The notes: a model not told the origin generated them from the letters alone. Positions 18,131 through 30,539 are shown, numbered from the stretch's first letter. The stretch is 63,271 bases of DNA from CAYTGR01 sp964437445 (GCA_964437445.1 CAYTGR010000028.1:1-63271); one strand, 5' to 3'. Program-made: numbers and translations.

Positions 18131-19485
18131 ACGCAGAAGCCGACACCCTGCCCGACGGCTACCGCCTGACCGAGCTGGGCCCGCTGCCCGAAGAGTGGCG
18201 GGTGGTGAGGTTAGGGGAGGTGTTTTCACCTGTTAGCAAGAAACAAAGGGAGCAAAAAATTGAAGATAACAAGATGTATTCCCTTTTGACCGTCCGTTTG
18301 TATGCAAAAGGCATTTCTTTGAGAACTAAACAGATTGGCTCGCGCATTGGCACAAAGGTTCTATATCGAACACAAACCGGTGACTTCATCTTTTCCAAAA
18401 TAGATGCTCGCAACGGAGCGTGGGGATTTGTTCCTGGAAAATTGGCAGGAGGTCTAGTAAGCGGAGATTTTCCGATACTTACATTAGATTGCTCGAAAGC
18501 AGATCGGTCTTTTTTAGAATTTCTGCTTGGTCGTGCCACTATTTGGGAGCCTTTACGGAACCTGGCAGTTGGTACAACTAATCGCCGACGCTTACAGACG
18601 CCACAACTGCTTTCTACGCTCATCCCCCTCCCACCCCTCCCCGAACAGCGAGCGATCGCGCACGTGCTGCGGACGGTGCAGCAGGCCAGGGAGTCCACGG
18701 AGCGGGTCATCGCCGCGCTGCGCGATTTGAAAAAGAGCCTGATGCGGCATCTGTTCACCTATGGGCCGGTCGCCATCGGCGACGTAGGGGCGCAGCGCGC
18801 CGCGCCCCTACGGGAAACCGAAATCGGCCCCCTGCCGGCGCATTGGCAGGTGGTCAGGTTGGGGGAGGTTTGTAGCGTATCAACCAAATCTGTTAGTCCA
18901 ACAGAATCGCCCTCTATGCGTTACGTTGGTCTTGAACACATTGACTCAAGCAACATCAAAATTGAGAGATGGGGACACTCTCGCGAGGTCAAAAGCCTGA
19001 AATCGATCTTTGAAGAGGGTGACATTTTGTACGGCAAACTACGTCCCTACTTGGATAAGGCAGCTTTGGCTGAGTGGAACGGCATATGTTCTACAGATAT
19101 TTTGGTTTTGAGAAGAAATGAAAGTGTTGACAGCAGATTTCTGGCTTATCTTGCCCATACTAGGAATTTTATAGACTATGCTATCTCCACTACCGCAGGT
19201 GTTAATCATCCAAGAACTTCATGGCAAGCCCTTCAAAAGATGACAATCCCCCTCCCTCCCCTTCCCGAGCAACGCGCGATTGCGGACATTTTGCAGGCGG
19301 TGGATCGGCGCCTTGCGGCGGAGGAGGCGTATGCCCGCGCGTTAGGGGAGTTGTTCCGCGCGCTGCTGGGCGAGTTGATGAGCGCCGGTCGGCGGGTGCC
19401 GACGGATTTTGCGGCGCAATTGGGCGGGTCACAGGGGCGCGGTGACCCCACCGCTACACCGCCCACGACACGGGAGGTCCTGTAA
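18127..19485 (+). CDS. hsdS: Type I restriction-modification specificity subunit HsdS
   Basis: A 452-residue DNA-recognition subunit with two target-recognition domains. Each begins with a GPLPxxWxVVRLGEV element and ends with a conserved helix containing LPPLPEQRAIA. The domain interiors (about 18225-18600 and 18870-19240) are visibly more AT-rich than the flanks, as expected for recognition domains exchanged by recombination. A 28-bp palindrome (18784-18811) encodes VGAQRAAPL in the spacer between the two halves, where length can change site spacing. Overlaps hsdM by ATGA and the transposase gene by TAATG. Confidence 0.95.
18784..18811. repeat. 28-bp palindrome inside hsdS
   Basis: Arms GTAGGGGCGC and GCGCCCCTAC flank an 8-bp centre. 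It is the same family as the palindromes in the transposase gene and hsdM, read in frame at the junction of the two HsdS half-subunits. Confidence 0.85.
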
Positions 19486-20431
19486 TGCCTTACGATCCCG
19501 AACGCCACCATCGCCGTTCCATCCGGTTGAAAGGGTACGATTACACCCAACCGGGGGCGTATTTCATCACCATTGTCACGCACGAGCGGGCGCATCGGTT
19601 CGGCGCGGTGGTGGATGGGGTCATGCGGTTGAACGACGCCGGGCGCATCGCCGCGCAATGTTGGCGCGACATCCCCGCGCATTTCCCGCACGTGCGGTTG
19701 GATGCGTTCGTGGTTATGCCCAATCATGTCCATGGGATATTGTGGATTGTGGGGGATGGTGACGACGACGACCCCGTAGGGGCGCGGCATGCCGCGCCCC
19801 TACCCGACGCCGCGTCCCCACGCCCCGCGTCCGACGTCGCGGCCCCACGCCCCGCGTCCGACGCCGCGTCCCCACGTCCCGCGTCCGACGCCGCGTCCCC
19901 ACGTCCCGCGTCCGACGCCGCGGCCCCACGCCCCGCGTCCGACGTCGCGGCCCCACGTCCCGCGTCCGACGCCGCGTCCCCACGCCCCGCGTCCGACGTC
20001 GCGTCCCCACGCCCCGCGTCCGACGTCGCGTCCCCACGTCCCGCGTCCGACGCCGCGGCCCCACGTCCCGCGTCTGACGCCGCGGCCCCACGCCCCGCGT
20101 CCGACGCCGCGTCCCCGCGTATGGAACAATTCGGCAAACCCGTTCCCGGTTCCATTCCCACCATCGTCCGATCGTTCAAATCCGCCGTCACCCAACGCAT
20201 CAACGAACGGCGCGGCACGCCTGGCGCGCCCGTCTGGCAACGCAATTATTACGAACATATCATCCGGAACGAACGCGCCCTGAACGCCATCCGCCGCTAT
20301 ATCGCCGAAAATCCCCTGCGCTGGCATGTGGACCGCGAAAACGCTCAACGCACCGGCAGCGATCCGCTGGCGCGCGAGATCTGGGACATGTTTCAAGAAG
20401 ACGATCGCCACCATAGCAAGGAAGATGCCCC

Positions 20432-20435
<4 letters not shown>
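19485..20435 (+). CDS. REP-associated tyrosine transposase (RAYT, Y1/IS200-like) embedded in the hsd operon
   Basis: A 316-residue HUH endonuclease. The N-terminus RRSIRLKGYDYTQPGAYFIT and the metal-binding HUH motif in MPNHVHGILWIV (near residue 82) are typical, as is the C-terminal catalytic-Tyr helix NYYEHIIRNERALNAIRRY. A 28-bp perfect palindrome (19776-19803) and about eleven 27-bp repeats encoding AASPRPASD-type nonapeptides enlarge the linker between the HUH core and the C-terminal helices. The start overlaps the hsdS stop (TAATG) and its stop overlaps the hsdR start (ATGA), so it is translationally coupled on both sides. RAYTs nick and move REP palindromes in other bacteria. Confidence 0.93.
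19776..19803. repeat. Perfect 28-bp palindrome inside RAYT gene
   Basis: Two perfect 14-bp arms starting GTAGGGGCGCGGCA, centred at 19789/19790. Read in frame as VGARHAAPL. This is the least degraded member of the family in the window. Confidence 0.95.
19805..20120. repeat. 27-bp minisatellite inside RAYT gene
   Basis: About eleven head-to-tail copies of a 27-bp unit (like GCCGCGTCCCCACGCCCCGC plus GTCCGAC) with a few substitutions. Each encodes nine residues such as AASPRPASD. There are no spacers, so it is not a CRISPR. All six frames stay open through the tract. Confidence 0.95.
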
Positions 20436-23448
<3,013 letters not shown>

Positions 23449-23452
<4 letters not shown>

Positions 23453-23757
23453 AAAAAACTGCTGTCTCGGAGTGGCTGCCGCTGGAGGATGTCGTACCGC
23501 AAGACCTTTTCCGTGCCGAGGTGGAGGTGTGGGCGCAGCGCATCGGCGTCACCCCGCGCGAGATTCGCATCCGCCCGATGAAGCGCAAATGGGCCAGTTG
23601 CTCGTCGCGCGGCCGGCTCACCTTCGACACGGAGCTCCTGCGTCAGCCGTCCGGATTCCGCCGCGAGGTGATTGTCCACGAATTGCTGCACCTGAAAGTG
23701 CCGAACCACGGGCCTCTGTTCAGGGCTCTTCTCAAAGCCTATCTCCAGGAACCGTAA
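23449..23757 (+). CDS. YgjP-like (DUF45/M48-type) metalloprotease of the hsd operon
   Basis: A 102-residue protein with the zinc-protease motif HELLHLKVPNHG near residue 79 and the upstream MKRKWASCSSRGRLTFDTEL block typical of the YgjP/DUF45 family. The start overlaps the hsdR stop as ATGA, so it is the last gene of the operon. Genes of this family often accompany type I restriction systems; the role is unknown, perhaps controlled turnover of HsdR. That role is inference. The frame is open further upstream, but the coupling decides this start. Confidence 0.9.
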
Positions 23758-23832
23758 TCTCGTATTGGTGGCAACCTGAGGCGAAGCGCACGAACGGAAT
23801 GGGGTCAAACACCGCTTTTGGGGAAACTTGAG

Positions 23833-24558
23833 TTACGATTTCTCCAGCACCAACAGGTGTGAAAGCCCCCAGAAGCGGAGCGGGGTATGTTCCAGGGTGT
23901 AGGTGATGGCGCGGAGGAGCCGCCCTAAGGCCGGGCGGCGGGCCACGACGTTATCATAGCCGGGGTAGATTTGGGTGTGGGCGACGACGCGCACCGGCAG
24001 GCCGGCAAAGAGCCGCCGCAGGCCGGGCGCGGTGTAGGCCCGCACGTGCGGCGCTAAACGGTTCCGCAGCGGGTCGGGCAACCAGTTGATGAAGGGTTTG
24101 TTGCCAAAGTGATACCGGCCCCGCCAGTAGAGGCCGTGCGTCTCAAAGGGATAGAGCCGGTTGGGGACGAAGATCACGATCCGCCCGCCGGGGCGCGTGA
24201 CGCGCACCAGCTCCCGCGCACAGGCGGCATCGTCGGTGACGTGCTCCAGCACCTCGTGCGAGAAGACCACGTCAAAGGCGGCATCGGCAAACGGCAGCGT
24301 CTCGCCGACCGCTTGCGCCACCCCGCGCGCGCGGTGCCGGGCCTCCTGAGCGCGGGGGAACTCCACCTCAATGCCGAAGACCGCCGGCGTGTAACGCTGA
24401 AACGCCTGCGTGTACATCCCCAGCCCGCAGCCGACATCCAAAACGCGCCGCCCTTCCAGGGGAGCGTAACGGCGCACTAAGGCCAGCCGGCGCTCCTGTC
24501 CGGCCCGCCAGACGAACGAGGGGTTGCCGCGCCGCGCGGCCTGCTCCAGCTCGCTCAC
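23833..24558 (-). CDS. Class I SAM-dependent methyltransferase
   Basis: A 241-residue methyltransferase. S-adenosylmethionine motif I is VLDVGCGLGMYT near residue 39, the acidic loop is GIEVEFPRA, and FDVVFSHEVLEHV with LVRVTRPGGRIVIFVPN are the following motifs of the Methyltransf_11 type. The substrate is not evident; the C-terminal part resembles small-molecule or lipid methylases. It starts with GTG at 24558, overlapping the sufD stop as GTGA, with AGGAGG five bases before. An open frame continues upstream but is only the sufD antiframe. Last gene of the suf operon. Confidence 0.85.
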   Translation of the reverse strand: MSELEQAARRGNPSFVWRAGQERRLALVRRYAPLEGRRVLDVGCGLGMYTQAFQRYTPAVFGIEVEFPRAQEARHRARGVAQAVGETLPFADAAFDVVFSHEVLEHVTDDAACARELVRVTRPGGRIVIFVPNRLYPFETHGLYWRGRYHFGNKPFINWLPDPLRNRLAPHVRAYTAPGLRRLFAGLPVRVVAHTQIYPGYDNVVARRPALGRLLRAITYTLEHTPLRFWGLSHLLVLEKS

Positions 24559-25883
24559 CGGCCCTCCTGGAAACGTTGCGCCAGCTCCAGCTGAAGCCGT
24601 TCGCGGGTGTGCGCCAGCGGGATCCGATCCACAATGGGCGCGAGGAAGCCCTGCACCAGCAGCCGCTCGGCCTCCGAGCGGGGCAGGCCGCGCGCCTGGA
24701 GGTAGAAGAGCTGCTCCGGGTTGGGCCGGGAGAGCGTGGAACCGTGGCTGCATCGGACATCGTTGGCCAAAATCTCCAACCCGGGGATGGAGTGGGCATG
24801 GGCGTCGTCTAACAGCAGGCTGTGGTTGGCCTGATAGCCCTCGGTCTGCTGCGCCTCTGGCTCCACGCGGATCATGCCGTAGAAGACGGTGCGGGCCGCG
24901 TCGCGCAGCACGTTGCGGAAGAGCAGATCGCTGGTGGTCTGCGGCGCGCGGTGGTGCTGATAGGTGCTCTGATCCAGCCGCTGTTCGCCGTGGGCAAAGG
25001 CGAACCCTTGCATGAGCGCCCGCGCTTCCGGCGCGACCAGCTCGCTCCGCAGGAACTCCTTGGTGGTCTCGCCGCCGAGCGCGCCGCTCAGCCAGACCAG
25101 GTTGGCCCCCCGTTGGAGCGTGGCCTGCTGCGTGCTGACCGTCCAGCGGTGCGCGCCCCAATGTTGCAGGCTGATATAGCGGATCTGAGCGCCTTCGCCG
25201 GCCACGAGGGTCACCGTTTCGGCGTTGAGCTCGGGCGTGCGCTCGTGCGAGAAGCGGTCGTGGAGCAGCGTGACCCGGCTACCGGCCTCTGCCACGATCA
25301 GCGTGCGGGGCAGACCGCTCCCGGCGTCGGCGGTGTAAGCGGTCAGCAGTTGCAACGGCAGCGCCACCTTCACGCCCGCCGGGACATAGACGAACGCGCC
25401 GCCGTGCCAGAGCGCGGCGTTGAGCGCGGTGAATTTGGAGCCGTCGGCGCCCGGTTCGGCGGGCCAGTGGGCGCGGATCAGCGCGCCGTGGCTTTGGAGC
25501 GCCCGGTGCAGGTCTTCCAGGATCACGCCCTGCCGGGCCAGCTCAGGCCGGAGCGTGCCGTAGGCGCGGCTCCCGTTGAGATGGATGAGCGTCCCCCCGA
25601 CCAGGGTCTCCGGCACGATACAGGCCTGGCAGGGGATGGGGAGCTCGTCTAGGGTAGCCAGCTGCACCGTATCCAGCCGCCAGCGGAGGGTCTCCAGCGG
25701 GAAACGCTGCGCGGGGGTGCGCCGCCAGGCCTCCTCTTGGGGCGCGGGGAGCGGCAGCGCCGTGTAACGCGCCCAGGCAACCTGCCGCGCCGCCAGCATC
25801 CATTCCGGTTCCGCATGAAAGGCGGAGAGCGCCGCCACCGCTTCCGGGCCGGGCTGCCACCAATCTGTGAGGGCCTGATTCAT
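24555..25883 (-). CDS. sufD: Fe-S cluster assembly protein SufD
   Basis: A 442-residue SufB/SufD-family protein. The beta-helical core is recognisable by FVYVPAGVKVALPLQL, RDAARTVFYGMIRVEPEAQQTEGYQ and the C-terminal LLDDAHAHSIPGLEI...CSHGSTLSRPN, then YLQARGLPRSEAERLL. It forms the SufBC2D scaffold that builds Fe-S clusters. It couples to sufB by an ATGA overlap and to the methyltransferase by GTGA. Confidence 0.95.
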   Translation of the reverse strand: MNQALTDWWQPGPEAVAALSAFHAEPEWMLAARQVAWARYTALPLPAPQEEAWRRTPAQRFPLETLRWRLDTVQLATLDELPIPCQACIVPETLVGGTLIHLNGSRAYGTLRPELARQGVILEDLHRALQSHGALIRAHWPAEPGADGSKFTALNAALWHGGAFVYVPAGVKVALPLQLLTAYTADAGSGLPRTLIVAEAGSRVTLLHDRFSHERTPELNAETVTLVAGEGAQIRYISLQHWGAHRWTVSTQQATLQRGANLVWLSGALGGETTKEFLRSELVAPEARALMQGFAFAHGEQRLDQSTYQHHRAPQTTSDLLFRNVLRDAARTVFYGMIRVEPEAQQTEGYQANHSLLLDDAHAHSIPGLEILANDVRCSHGSTLSRPNPEQLFYLQARGLPRSEAERLLVQGFLAPIVDRIPLAHTRERLQLELAQRFQEGR

Positions 25884-27280
25884 CCGACGCTCCCTTCCAT
25901 CTGGAGCTGGATCAGCCGGTTGAGTTCCACCGCATATTCCATCGGCAGCTCCTTCACGAACGGCGCCAGGAAGCCGTTGATGATGAGACTGGAAGCCTCG
26001 GCCTCGCTCAAGCCGCGGCTCATCAGGTAGAAAAGCTGTTCTTCGCTGATCTTGCTCACCGTCGCTTCGTGTTCCACCTGCGCGTCGTCCTCGTGGACTT
26101 CCAGGTAAGGGTAGGTATCAGAGCGGGAGTACGGGTCGAGCAACAGCGCGTCGCAGGCGACTTTGGCCTGCGCGCCGGTCGCGCCGGGGTTGATCCGCAC
26201 CAGCCCGCGAAAGCCGGAACGCCCGTTCCCCTTGCTGATGGATTTGGAGGTGATGGTGGAGGTCGTCGCCGGGGCCAGATGGATGGCTTTCGCGCCGGCG
26301 TCGTAATGTTGCCCGTCGCCGGCAAAGGCGATGGACATGATCTCCCCGTGGGCGCGCGGGCCGCTCAACACCACGGCGGGGTACTTCATGGTTTTGTAGC
26401 TCCCTAAGTTGGCGTCCACCCAGTACATGCTGCCTTCGGCCTCTACCTTAGCGCGCTGCGTGACCAAGTTGTAGACGTTGCGCGACCAGTTCTGGATGGT
26501 GGTGTAGCGGGCGCTGGCGCCGCGTTTAACCAGGATTTCAATCACGCCGGTATGCAGGGATTGCTTGGAGTAGGAGGGCGCGGTGCACCCTTCTATGTAA
26601 TGCACCTTGCTGCCCTCGTCGGCGATGATGATGGTACGCTCAAACTGTCCCAGCCCCTGCGCGTTGATGCGGAAGTAGGCCTGTAAGGGGATGGCGACCT
26701 CCACGCCGGGCGGCACGTAGACAAAGCTGCCGCCCGACCAGAAGGCGCTGTTCAGCGCGGCGAACTTGTTGTCGCCGACGGGCACCACAGTCCCGATATG
26801 CGCGCGCACCAGGTCGGGATAGTCACGCACGGCGGTATCCATATCCACGAAGATGATGCCCTGCTCTTCCCACTCGCGTTTCAGCGCGCCGTAGACCGCT
26901 TCGGAATCAAATTGCGTCTCCACGCCGGCCAGGAACTTCTGCTCGGCTTCCTGAATGCCCAGGCGGTCAAACGTCTCTTTGATTTCGGCAGGCACTTCTT
27001 CCCAGGAACCGGCTTTCTTTTCGGTCGGGCGCATGTAATAGGTGAAATCGTCAAAGTTGAGGGCGGTCAGGTCCACGCTCCAGGTGGGCACGGGCATCCG
27101 CAGAAAGATCTGCAGCGCCTTCAGGCGGAACTCCAACATCCACGGCGGCTCCCGCTTGACGGCAGAGATTTCGCGCACAATATCCTCGCCCAGCCCCGGC
27201 CTGACGGCGTGCGCATACGCCACCTCGGTCGTGAAATCGTACCGGGACTGGTCTTTCAACTGCCGTAGATCATCAGTCAT
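25880..27280 (-). CDS. sufB: Fe-S cluster assembly protein SufB
   Basis: A 466-residue scaffold protein. Recognised by FVYVPPGVEVAIPLQAYFRI, HYIEGCTAPSYSKQSLHTGV, and RINPGATGAQAKVACDALLL with YLEVHEDDAQVEHEATVSKI at the C-terminus. It binds the nascent cluster with SufC and SufD. The ATG at 27280 overlaps the sufC stop (ATGA) and has AGAGGTAGGG just upstream; the frame can be extended by eight residues but without reason. Central gene of sufCBD. Confidence 0.96.
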   Translation of the reverse strand: MTDDLRQLKDQSRYDFTTEVAYAHAVRPGLGEDIVREISAVKREPPWMLEFRLKALQIFLRMPVPTWSVDLTALNFDDFTYYMRPTEKKAGSWEEVPAEIKETFDRLGIQEAEQKFLAGVETQFDSEAVYGALKREWEEQGIIFVDMDTAVRDYPDLVRAHIGTVVPVGDNKFAALNSAFWSGGSFVYVPPGVEVAIPLQAYFRINAQGLGQFERTIIIADEGSKVHYIEGCTAPSYSKQSLHTGVIEILVKRGASARYTTIQNWSRNVYNLVTQRAKVEAEGSMYWVDANLGSYKTMKYPAVVLSGPRAHGEIMSIAFAGDGQHYDAGAKAIHLAPATTSTITSKSISKGNGRSGFRGLVRINPGATGAQAKVACDALLLDPYSRSDTYPYLEVHEDDAQVEHEATVSKISEEQLFYLMSRGLSEAEASSLIINGFLAPFVKELPMEYAVELNRLIQLQMEGSVG

Positions 27281-28077
27281 CCCCCTACCTCTTTTTCCAG
27301 CCACTCGTAGCCGCGCTCTTCCAGCACAGCCACCAGGCCGGCATCGCCCGATTGAACGATCTGCCCTTTGTAGAAGATATGGACCAACTGCGGCTGGATG
27401 TAGTTGAGGATGCGCTGGTAGTGGGTGATGACCAGCAGCCCCATCTGCAGCTCGGCGTGCAGCCGGTTGACCCCCTCGGAGACAATGCGCACGGCATCAA
27501 TGTCCAGGCCGGAATCGGGTTCATCCAACACGGCAAAGGCGGGGCGCAGGAGCGCCAGCTGGAGGATTTCGGCGCGCTTTTTCTCGCCGCCGGAGAAGCC
27601 TTCGTTGAGATAACGGCGCAGGAAGAGCGGATCAATCTGGAGCCGCTTGAGCTGTTCGTCTAATTCTTTGCGGAAAAGCCCCATCGGCATCAGCCGGGCC
27701 TGGATGCGGCTATCGCCCTGTTGCCGGGCCTGCTCGCCATAGCCGCGCTGGGCGCTAACCGCCACATGGAGGAAGTTCTGCAAGGTGACACCGGGAATGG
27801 CAACCGGATACTGCATCGCCAGGAAGAGGCCGCGCCGGGCGCGCTCGTCAGGCGTCAGCCCTAAGAGGCTCACGCCGTCCAGCAGGATGTCACCCTGCGT
27901 GACCGTGTAGTGGGGATGCCCCATCAGCGTATACGAGAGCGTGCTCTTGCCGGAGCCGTTCGGCCCCATCAGGGCATGGATTTCCCCCCGGCGCACGGTC
28001 AGGTTCACGCCTTTAAGAATCTCTTTCCCCCCTACCGAGACGTGCAGGTCGCGGATCTCCAGAGTTGATTCGGCCAT
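27277..28077 (-). CDS. sufC: Fe-S cluster assembly ATPase SufC
   Basis: A 266-residue ABC-type ATPase. Walker A GPNGSGKSTLSY near residue 38, signature GFSGGEKKRAEILQ, Walker B FAVLDEPDSGLDIDA, then the H-loop in LLVITHYQ. It powers SufB/SufD conformational change. AAGGAG lies seven bases before ATG 28077. First gene of the operon; no SufR, SufS or SufU is seen in the window. Confidence 0.97.
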   Translation of the reverse strand: MAESTLEIRDLHVSVGGKEILKGVNLTVRRGEIHALMGPNGSGKSTLSYTLMGHPHYTVTQGDILLDGVSLLGLTPDERARRGLFLAMQYPVAIPGVTLQNFLHVAVSAQRGYGEQARQQGDSRIQARLMPMGLFRKELDEQLKRLQIDPLFLRRYLNEGFSGGEKKRAEILQLALLRPAFAVLDEPDSGLDIDAVRIVSEGVNRLHAELQMGLLVITHYQRILNYIQPQLVHIFYKGQIVQSGDAGLVAVLEERGYEWLEKEVGG

Positions 28078-28546
28078 CCGGTTGCTCCTTACGGAAATAG
28101 TAACGAGTGAGCCGTGAATGGTGAGCCGTCGGCGCCAGTATTACTCACTACTCACTGCTCTCTGCTTACTGCTCTCTGCTTACTTTCGTTTGTAGCGCGC
28201 TTCAGCACCGTCTGTGCCGCGCTCCAAACGTTACCANNNNNNNNNNNNNNNNNNNNNNNNNNNNNNNNNNNNNNNNNNNNNNNNNNNNNNNNNNNNNNNN
28301 NNNNNNNNNNNNNNNNNNNNNNNNNNNNNNNNNNNNACTTTCGTTTGTAGCGCGCTTCAGCACCGTCTGTGCCGCGCTCCAAACGTTACCAGTATAGCCG
28401 AATCACCGGTTTTGTCAAGAAAATATCTTCTTAATTTGACCCCCAATGGCTCCCTATCGTGGGTAAGGTCGTGTTCTCTGATGACCACAGACCACAGACC
28501 ACCCTGGCTGCCCGTGGCCTGTGATCCGTCGTCCGTGGACTCCTGC
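28078..28546. other. Intergenic stretch with heptamer repeats, REP copy and gap
   Basis: No gene is seen. It contains a CTCACTG-type heptamer tract (28140-28183), a GCGCTTCAGC-type REP sequence (28184-28236, duplicated after the gap), a 100-N gap and a second heptamer tract of GACCACA units (28480-28540). After collapse of the artificial duplication the true length would be about 314 bp. It should hold the suf promoter, which I cannot place. Confidence 0.6.
28237..28336. other. Assembly gap (100 N) with 55-bp duplicated flanks
   Basis: Positions 28182-28236 are identical to 28337-28391. As at the first gap, the 55-bp overlap indicates an unresolved contig end at a repeat, here a REP copy. 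Confidence 0.95.
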
Positions 28547-29437
28547 TCAGCCGCCGATCAGCCGCGTGGGGCCGCTCTCCTGCGTGCGGCGCTCCAGCGC
28601 GGCGACCCCGCGCGAGACGGAAAGCGTCAGCACCAGATAGAGCAGCGCCACCAACGTCCAGCCTTCCAGCGGGACAAACGCCGTGGAGATGAACTCGCGC
28701 CCCCGGCGGGTCATATCGGCGACGGCGACGACGGAGACGAGCGACGAATCCTTGAGCAGCGTGATGAACTCGTTGCCGATGGCCGGCAGGATCAGCCGGA
28801 TGGCCTGCGGCAGGATGATGGTGCGCATCGCCTGTCCGCGCGTCATGCCGAGCGCGCGGGCCGCCTCCATCTGGCCGTAGGGGACTCCCTGGAGGCCGGC
28901 GCGGAAGATCTCGGTCATGTAGGCCCCGTAGCAGATCGTCAGGCCCGCCACCGCCGACCAGAAGGCCGATAGCTGCGCCTCAATCAGAGCCTGGCCGAAC
29001 GCGCTCCAGGCCGGGATGAGCCGCTGGATCAGCAGCCCCACCCGGTCCAGCACCTGCGGGAAGGCGTAGTAGATAAAGAGCAGCTGCACCAGCAGCGGGA
29101 CGCCGCGCACGATCTCCACGTAGAGCGCGGTGGCGGTGCGGATGGGGCGCGCCGGCGAGACGCGCCCCAGACCGCCCAGCAGCCCGGCCAGGATAATCAG
29201 CGCGAAAGAGATGACGCTGATGGTGATCGTCACCCAAAGGCCATCGGCCAGAAAGCGCCCCATGCGCCAGAACGGATCGGGCCAGAGCAGCATCAGCAGC
29301 GCCACCACGCCGCAGACGCCGGCGAAGAGCGCCCACCAGCGGTCCACGGCGGGCAGGCGTCCCCAGGCCGCGTGCCCCTGGAGAGGAGCCTCCACGCGGA
29401 CCGGCAGTTCCGGTTGAGCCAGCGAAGTTTTCAGCAT
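28547..29437 (-). CDS. Polar amino-acid ABC transporter permease
   Basis: A 296-residue inner-membrane protein of the His/Glu permease type. After an N-terminal cytoplasmic segment come about five or six membrane helices. It contains YVEIVRGVPLLVQLLFIYYAF and the EAA loop MEAARALGMTRGQAMRTIILPQAI, which contacts the ATPase. GGAGG lies seven bases before ATG 29437; a longer frame to 29488 is not supported by a ribosome site. The binding protein is encoded 85 nt upstream. The cognate ATPase gene is not in the window. Confidence 0.93.
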   Translation of the reverse strand: MLKTSLAQPELPVRVEAPLQGHAAWGRLPAVDRWWALFAGVCGVVALLMLLWPDPFWRMGRFLADGLWVTITISVISFALIILAGLLGGLGRVSPARPIRTATALYVEIVRGVPLLVQLLFIYYAFPQVLDRVGLLIQRLIPAWSAFGQALIEAQLSAFWSAVAGLTICYGAYMTEIFRAGLQGVPYGQMEAARALGMTRGQAMRTIILPQAIRLILPAIGNEFITLLKDSSLVSVVAVADMTRRGREFISTAFVPLEGWTLVALLYLVLTLSVSRGVAALERRTQESGPTRLIGG

Positions 29438-29464
29438 CGGCGGTCCTCCTTGCATTAGGGTTAT

Positions 29465-29527
29465 GGGTGAGCGGTGAGTAGCGAGCAATCAAATCCTGCT
29501 CACCGCTCACTACTCACTGGACTCACT
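29465..29527. repeat. Heptamer repeat tract between binding protein and permease genes
   Basis: TGAGCGGTGAGTAG on the left and CTCACCGCTCACTACTCACT on the right. Both are 7-bp periodic and roughly complementary, so the tract can fold as a hairpin. Confidence 0.7.
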
Positions 29528-30290
29528 GCCCGGCCGGCGTAGCGCCGCTCAGCCAGCGTTGCTCCAACGTGGGGATCAGATTTTGGGCTTTGACCTGGGC
29601 CAGCCCCTGGTTGATTTTGGCCAGCAGGGCCTCTCCGCCCGGTTTGACGGCGATGCCATACCATTCTGCGGTGAACGGCTGGCCAACGATTTGCAGCTGG
29701 CCGGCATATTGATTCACATAGCCCAACGCCAGGGGGTTATCCACCACCACAGCATCCAGGTTCTGGTTCAGCAGGTCCAGGAAGGCCAGGTCAATCGTGT
29801 CGTAAGTTTTCAGCGTAGCCCCGGCGATCTTCTCAATCTCCATCGCGCCGGTGGTGCCGATCTGCGCGCCGGCCACGTGCCCGGTCAGATCGGCCGGCCC
29901 CTGGATAGCGGTCTCCCCGGCGCGGACCACGACCACCTGCCCGGCGTTGTAATACGGCTCGGAGAAGAGCATCTTTTGCTTGCGCTCCTCCGTGATGGTG
30001 ATGGATGAAATCGCGGCGTCGTATTCGCCCTGGGCCACGCCGGCCAGCAGCGAATCAAAGCCGACATTGACAAATTGCACTTCAAAGCCACCGGCTTCGG
30101 CAATGGCACGCATCAGGTCAATATCAAAGCCGACGATCTGCTTGTCGCTTTCCTGGACGTACTCAAAGGGGGGCCAGGTGGCATCGGTGGCAACCTTGAT
30201 GACCGTCGTTGATGGCTGCTGGCAACCCACCAGCGCCAATACTACCACTGCCAACACGGCCAGCCATACTCCACTTTTAAACCGGGTCAT
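29523..30290 (-). CDS. Polar amino-acid ABC transporter substrate-binding lipoprotein
   Basis: A 255-residue SBP_bac_3-type protein. Lipoprotein signal ending VLALVGCQQ, then KVATDATWPPFEYVQE and VGFDIDLMRAIAEAGG, the hallmark N-terminal block, followed by SSITITEERKQKMLFSEPYY. It captures a polar amino acid outside the membrane for the permease downstream. AAGGAGG is seven bases before the ATG. Specificity cannot be deduced. Confidence 0.94.
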   Translation of the reverse strand: MTRFKSGVWLAVLAVVVLALVGCQQPSTTVIKVATDATWPPFEYVQESDKQIVGFDIDLMRAIAEAGGFEVQFVNVGFDSLLAGVAQGEYDAAISSITITEERKQKMLFSEPYYNAGQVVVVRAGETAIQGPADLTGHVAGAQIGTTGAMEIEKIAGATLKTYDTIDLAFLDLLNQNLDAVVVDNPLALGYVNQYAGQLQIVGQPFTAEWYGIAVKPGGEALLAKINQGLAQVKAQNLIPTLEQRWLSGATPAGQ

Positions 30291-30448
30291 CGCATCCTCC
30301 TTCTGGGTTTACTGGGTTTACTGGATTTAGTCAGTTGAGTCAGTCAGTCATTTTGCCCTTGAGTCCATCGTGTTTGATCTTTTCAGTAGGCCTCACCCCC
30401 TTTAAAGGTTTGCCAGGCGCCAGGCGATCCCCCAGTATTAAGCCGATA

Positions 30449-30490
30449 CAAAAACCGGCTGCCAGACCATCGTTTGGGTCTGGCAGCCGG
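30449..30490 (-). terminator. Intrinsic terminator/attenuator before the amino-acid ABC genes
   Basis: A 14-bp stem, CCGGCTGCCAGACC (30455-30468) with GGTCTGGCAGCCGG (30477-30490), an 8-nt loop, and an A-run on plus at 30449-30454 that gives a U-run on the minus strand. It points toward the binding-protein gene, so it probably attenuates or insulates it. Confidence 0.75.
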
Positions 30491-30522
30491 TACCTGGGCA
30501 CGCTTCAGGTATGCGGCATTAT

Positions 30523-30539
30523 CCAGACCCGGGGTCTGG
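30523..30539. promoter_or_regulatory. Palindrome that could compete with the attenuator stem
   Basis: CCAGACCC and GGGTCTGG around one central base. Its GGTCTGG arm is identical to that of the terminator at 30449-30490, so alternative pairing (antiterminator) is possible. A 19-codon frame starting MTRLLL (30519-30578, minus) ends within it. Function is inference. Confidence 0.4.

Noticed and set aside
19805..20120. Possible CRISPR array
   Set aside because: Units are contiguous with no spacers and are read in frame within the transposase gene; no cas genes are present.
19714..20414. Long minus-strand frames through the transposase minisatellite
   Set aside because: All frames stay open because the 27-bp unit has no stop in any frame; composition is pure repeat.
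23833..25161. 442-codon frame containing the methyltransferase
   Set aside because: The first 200 codons are the antiframe-shifted shadow of sufD. The GTG at 24558 with AGGAGG and GTGA overlap is the real start.
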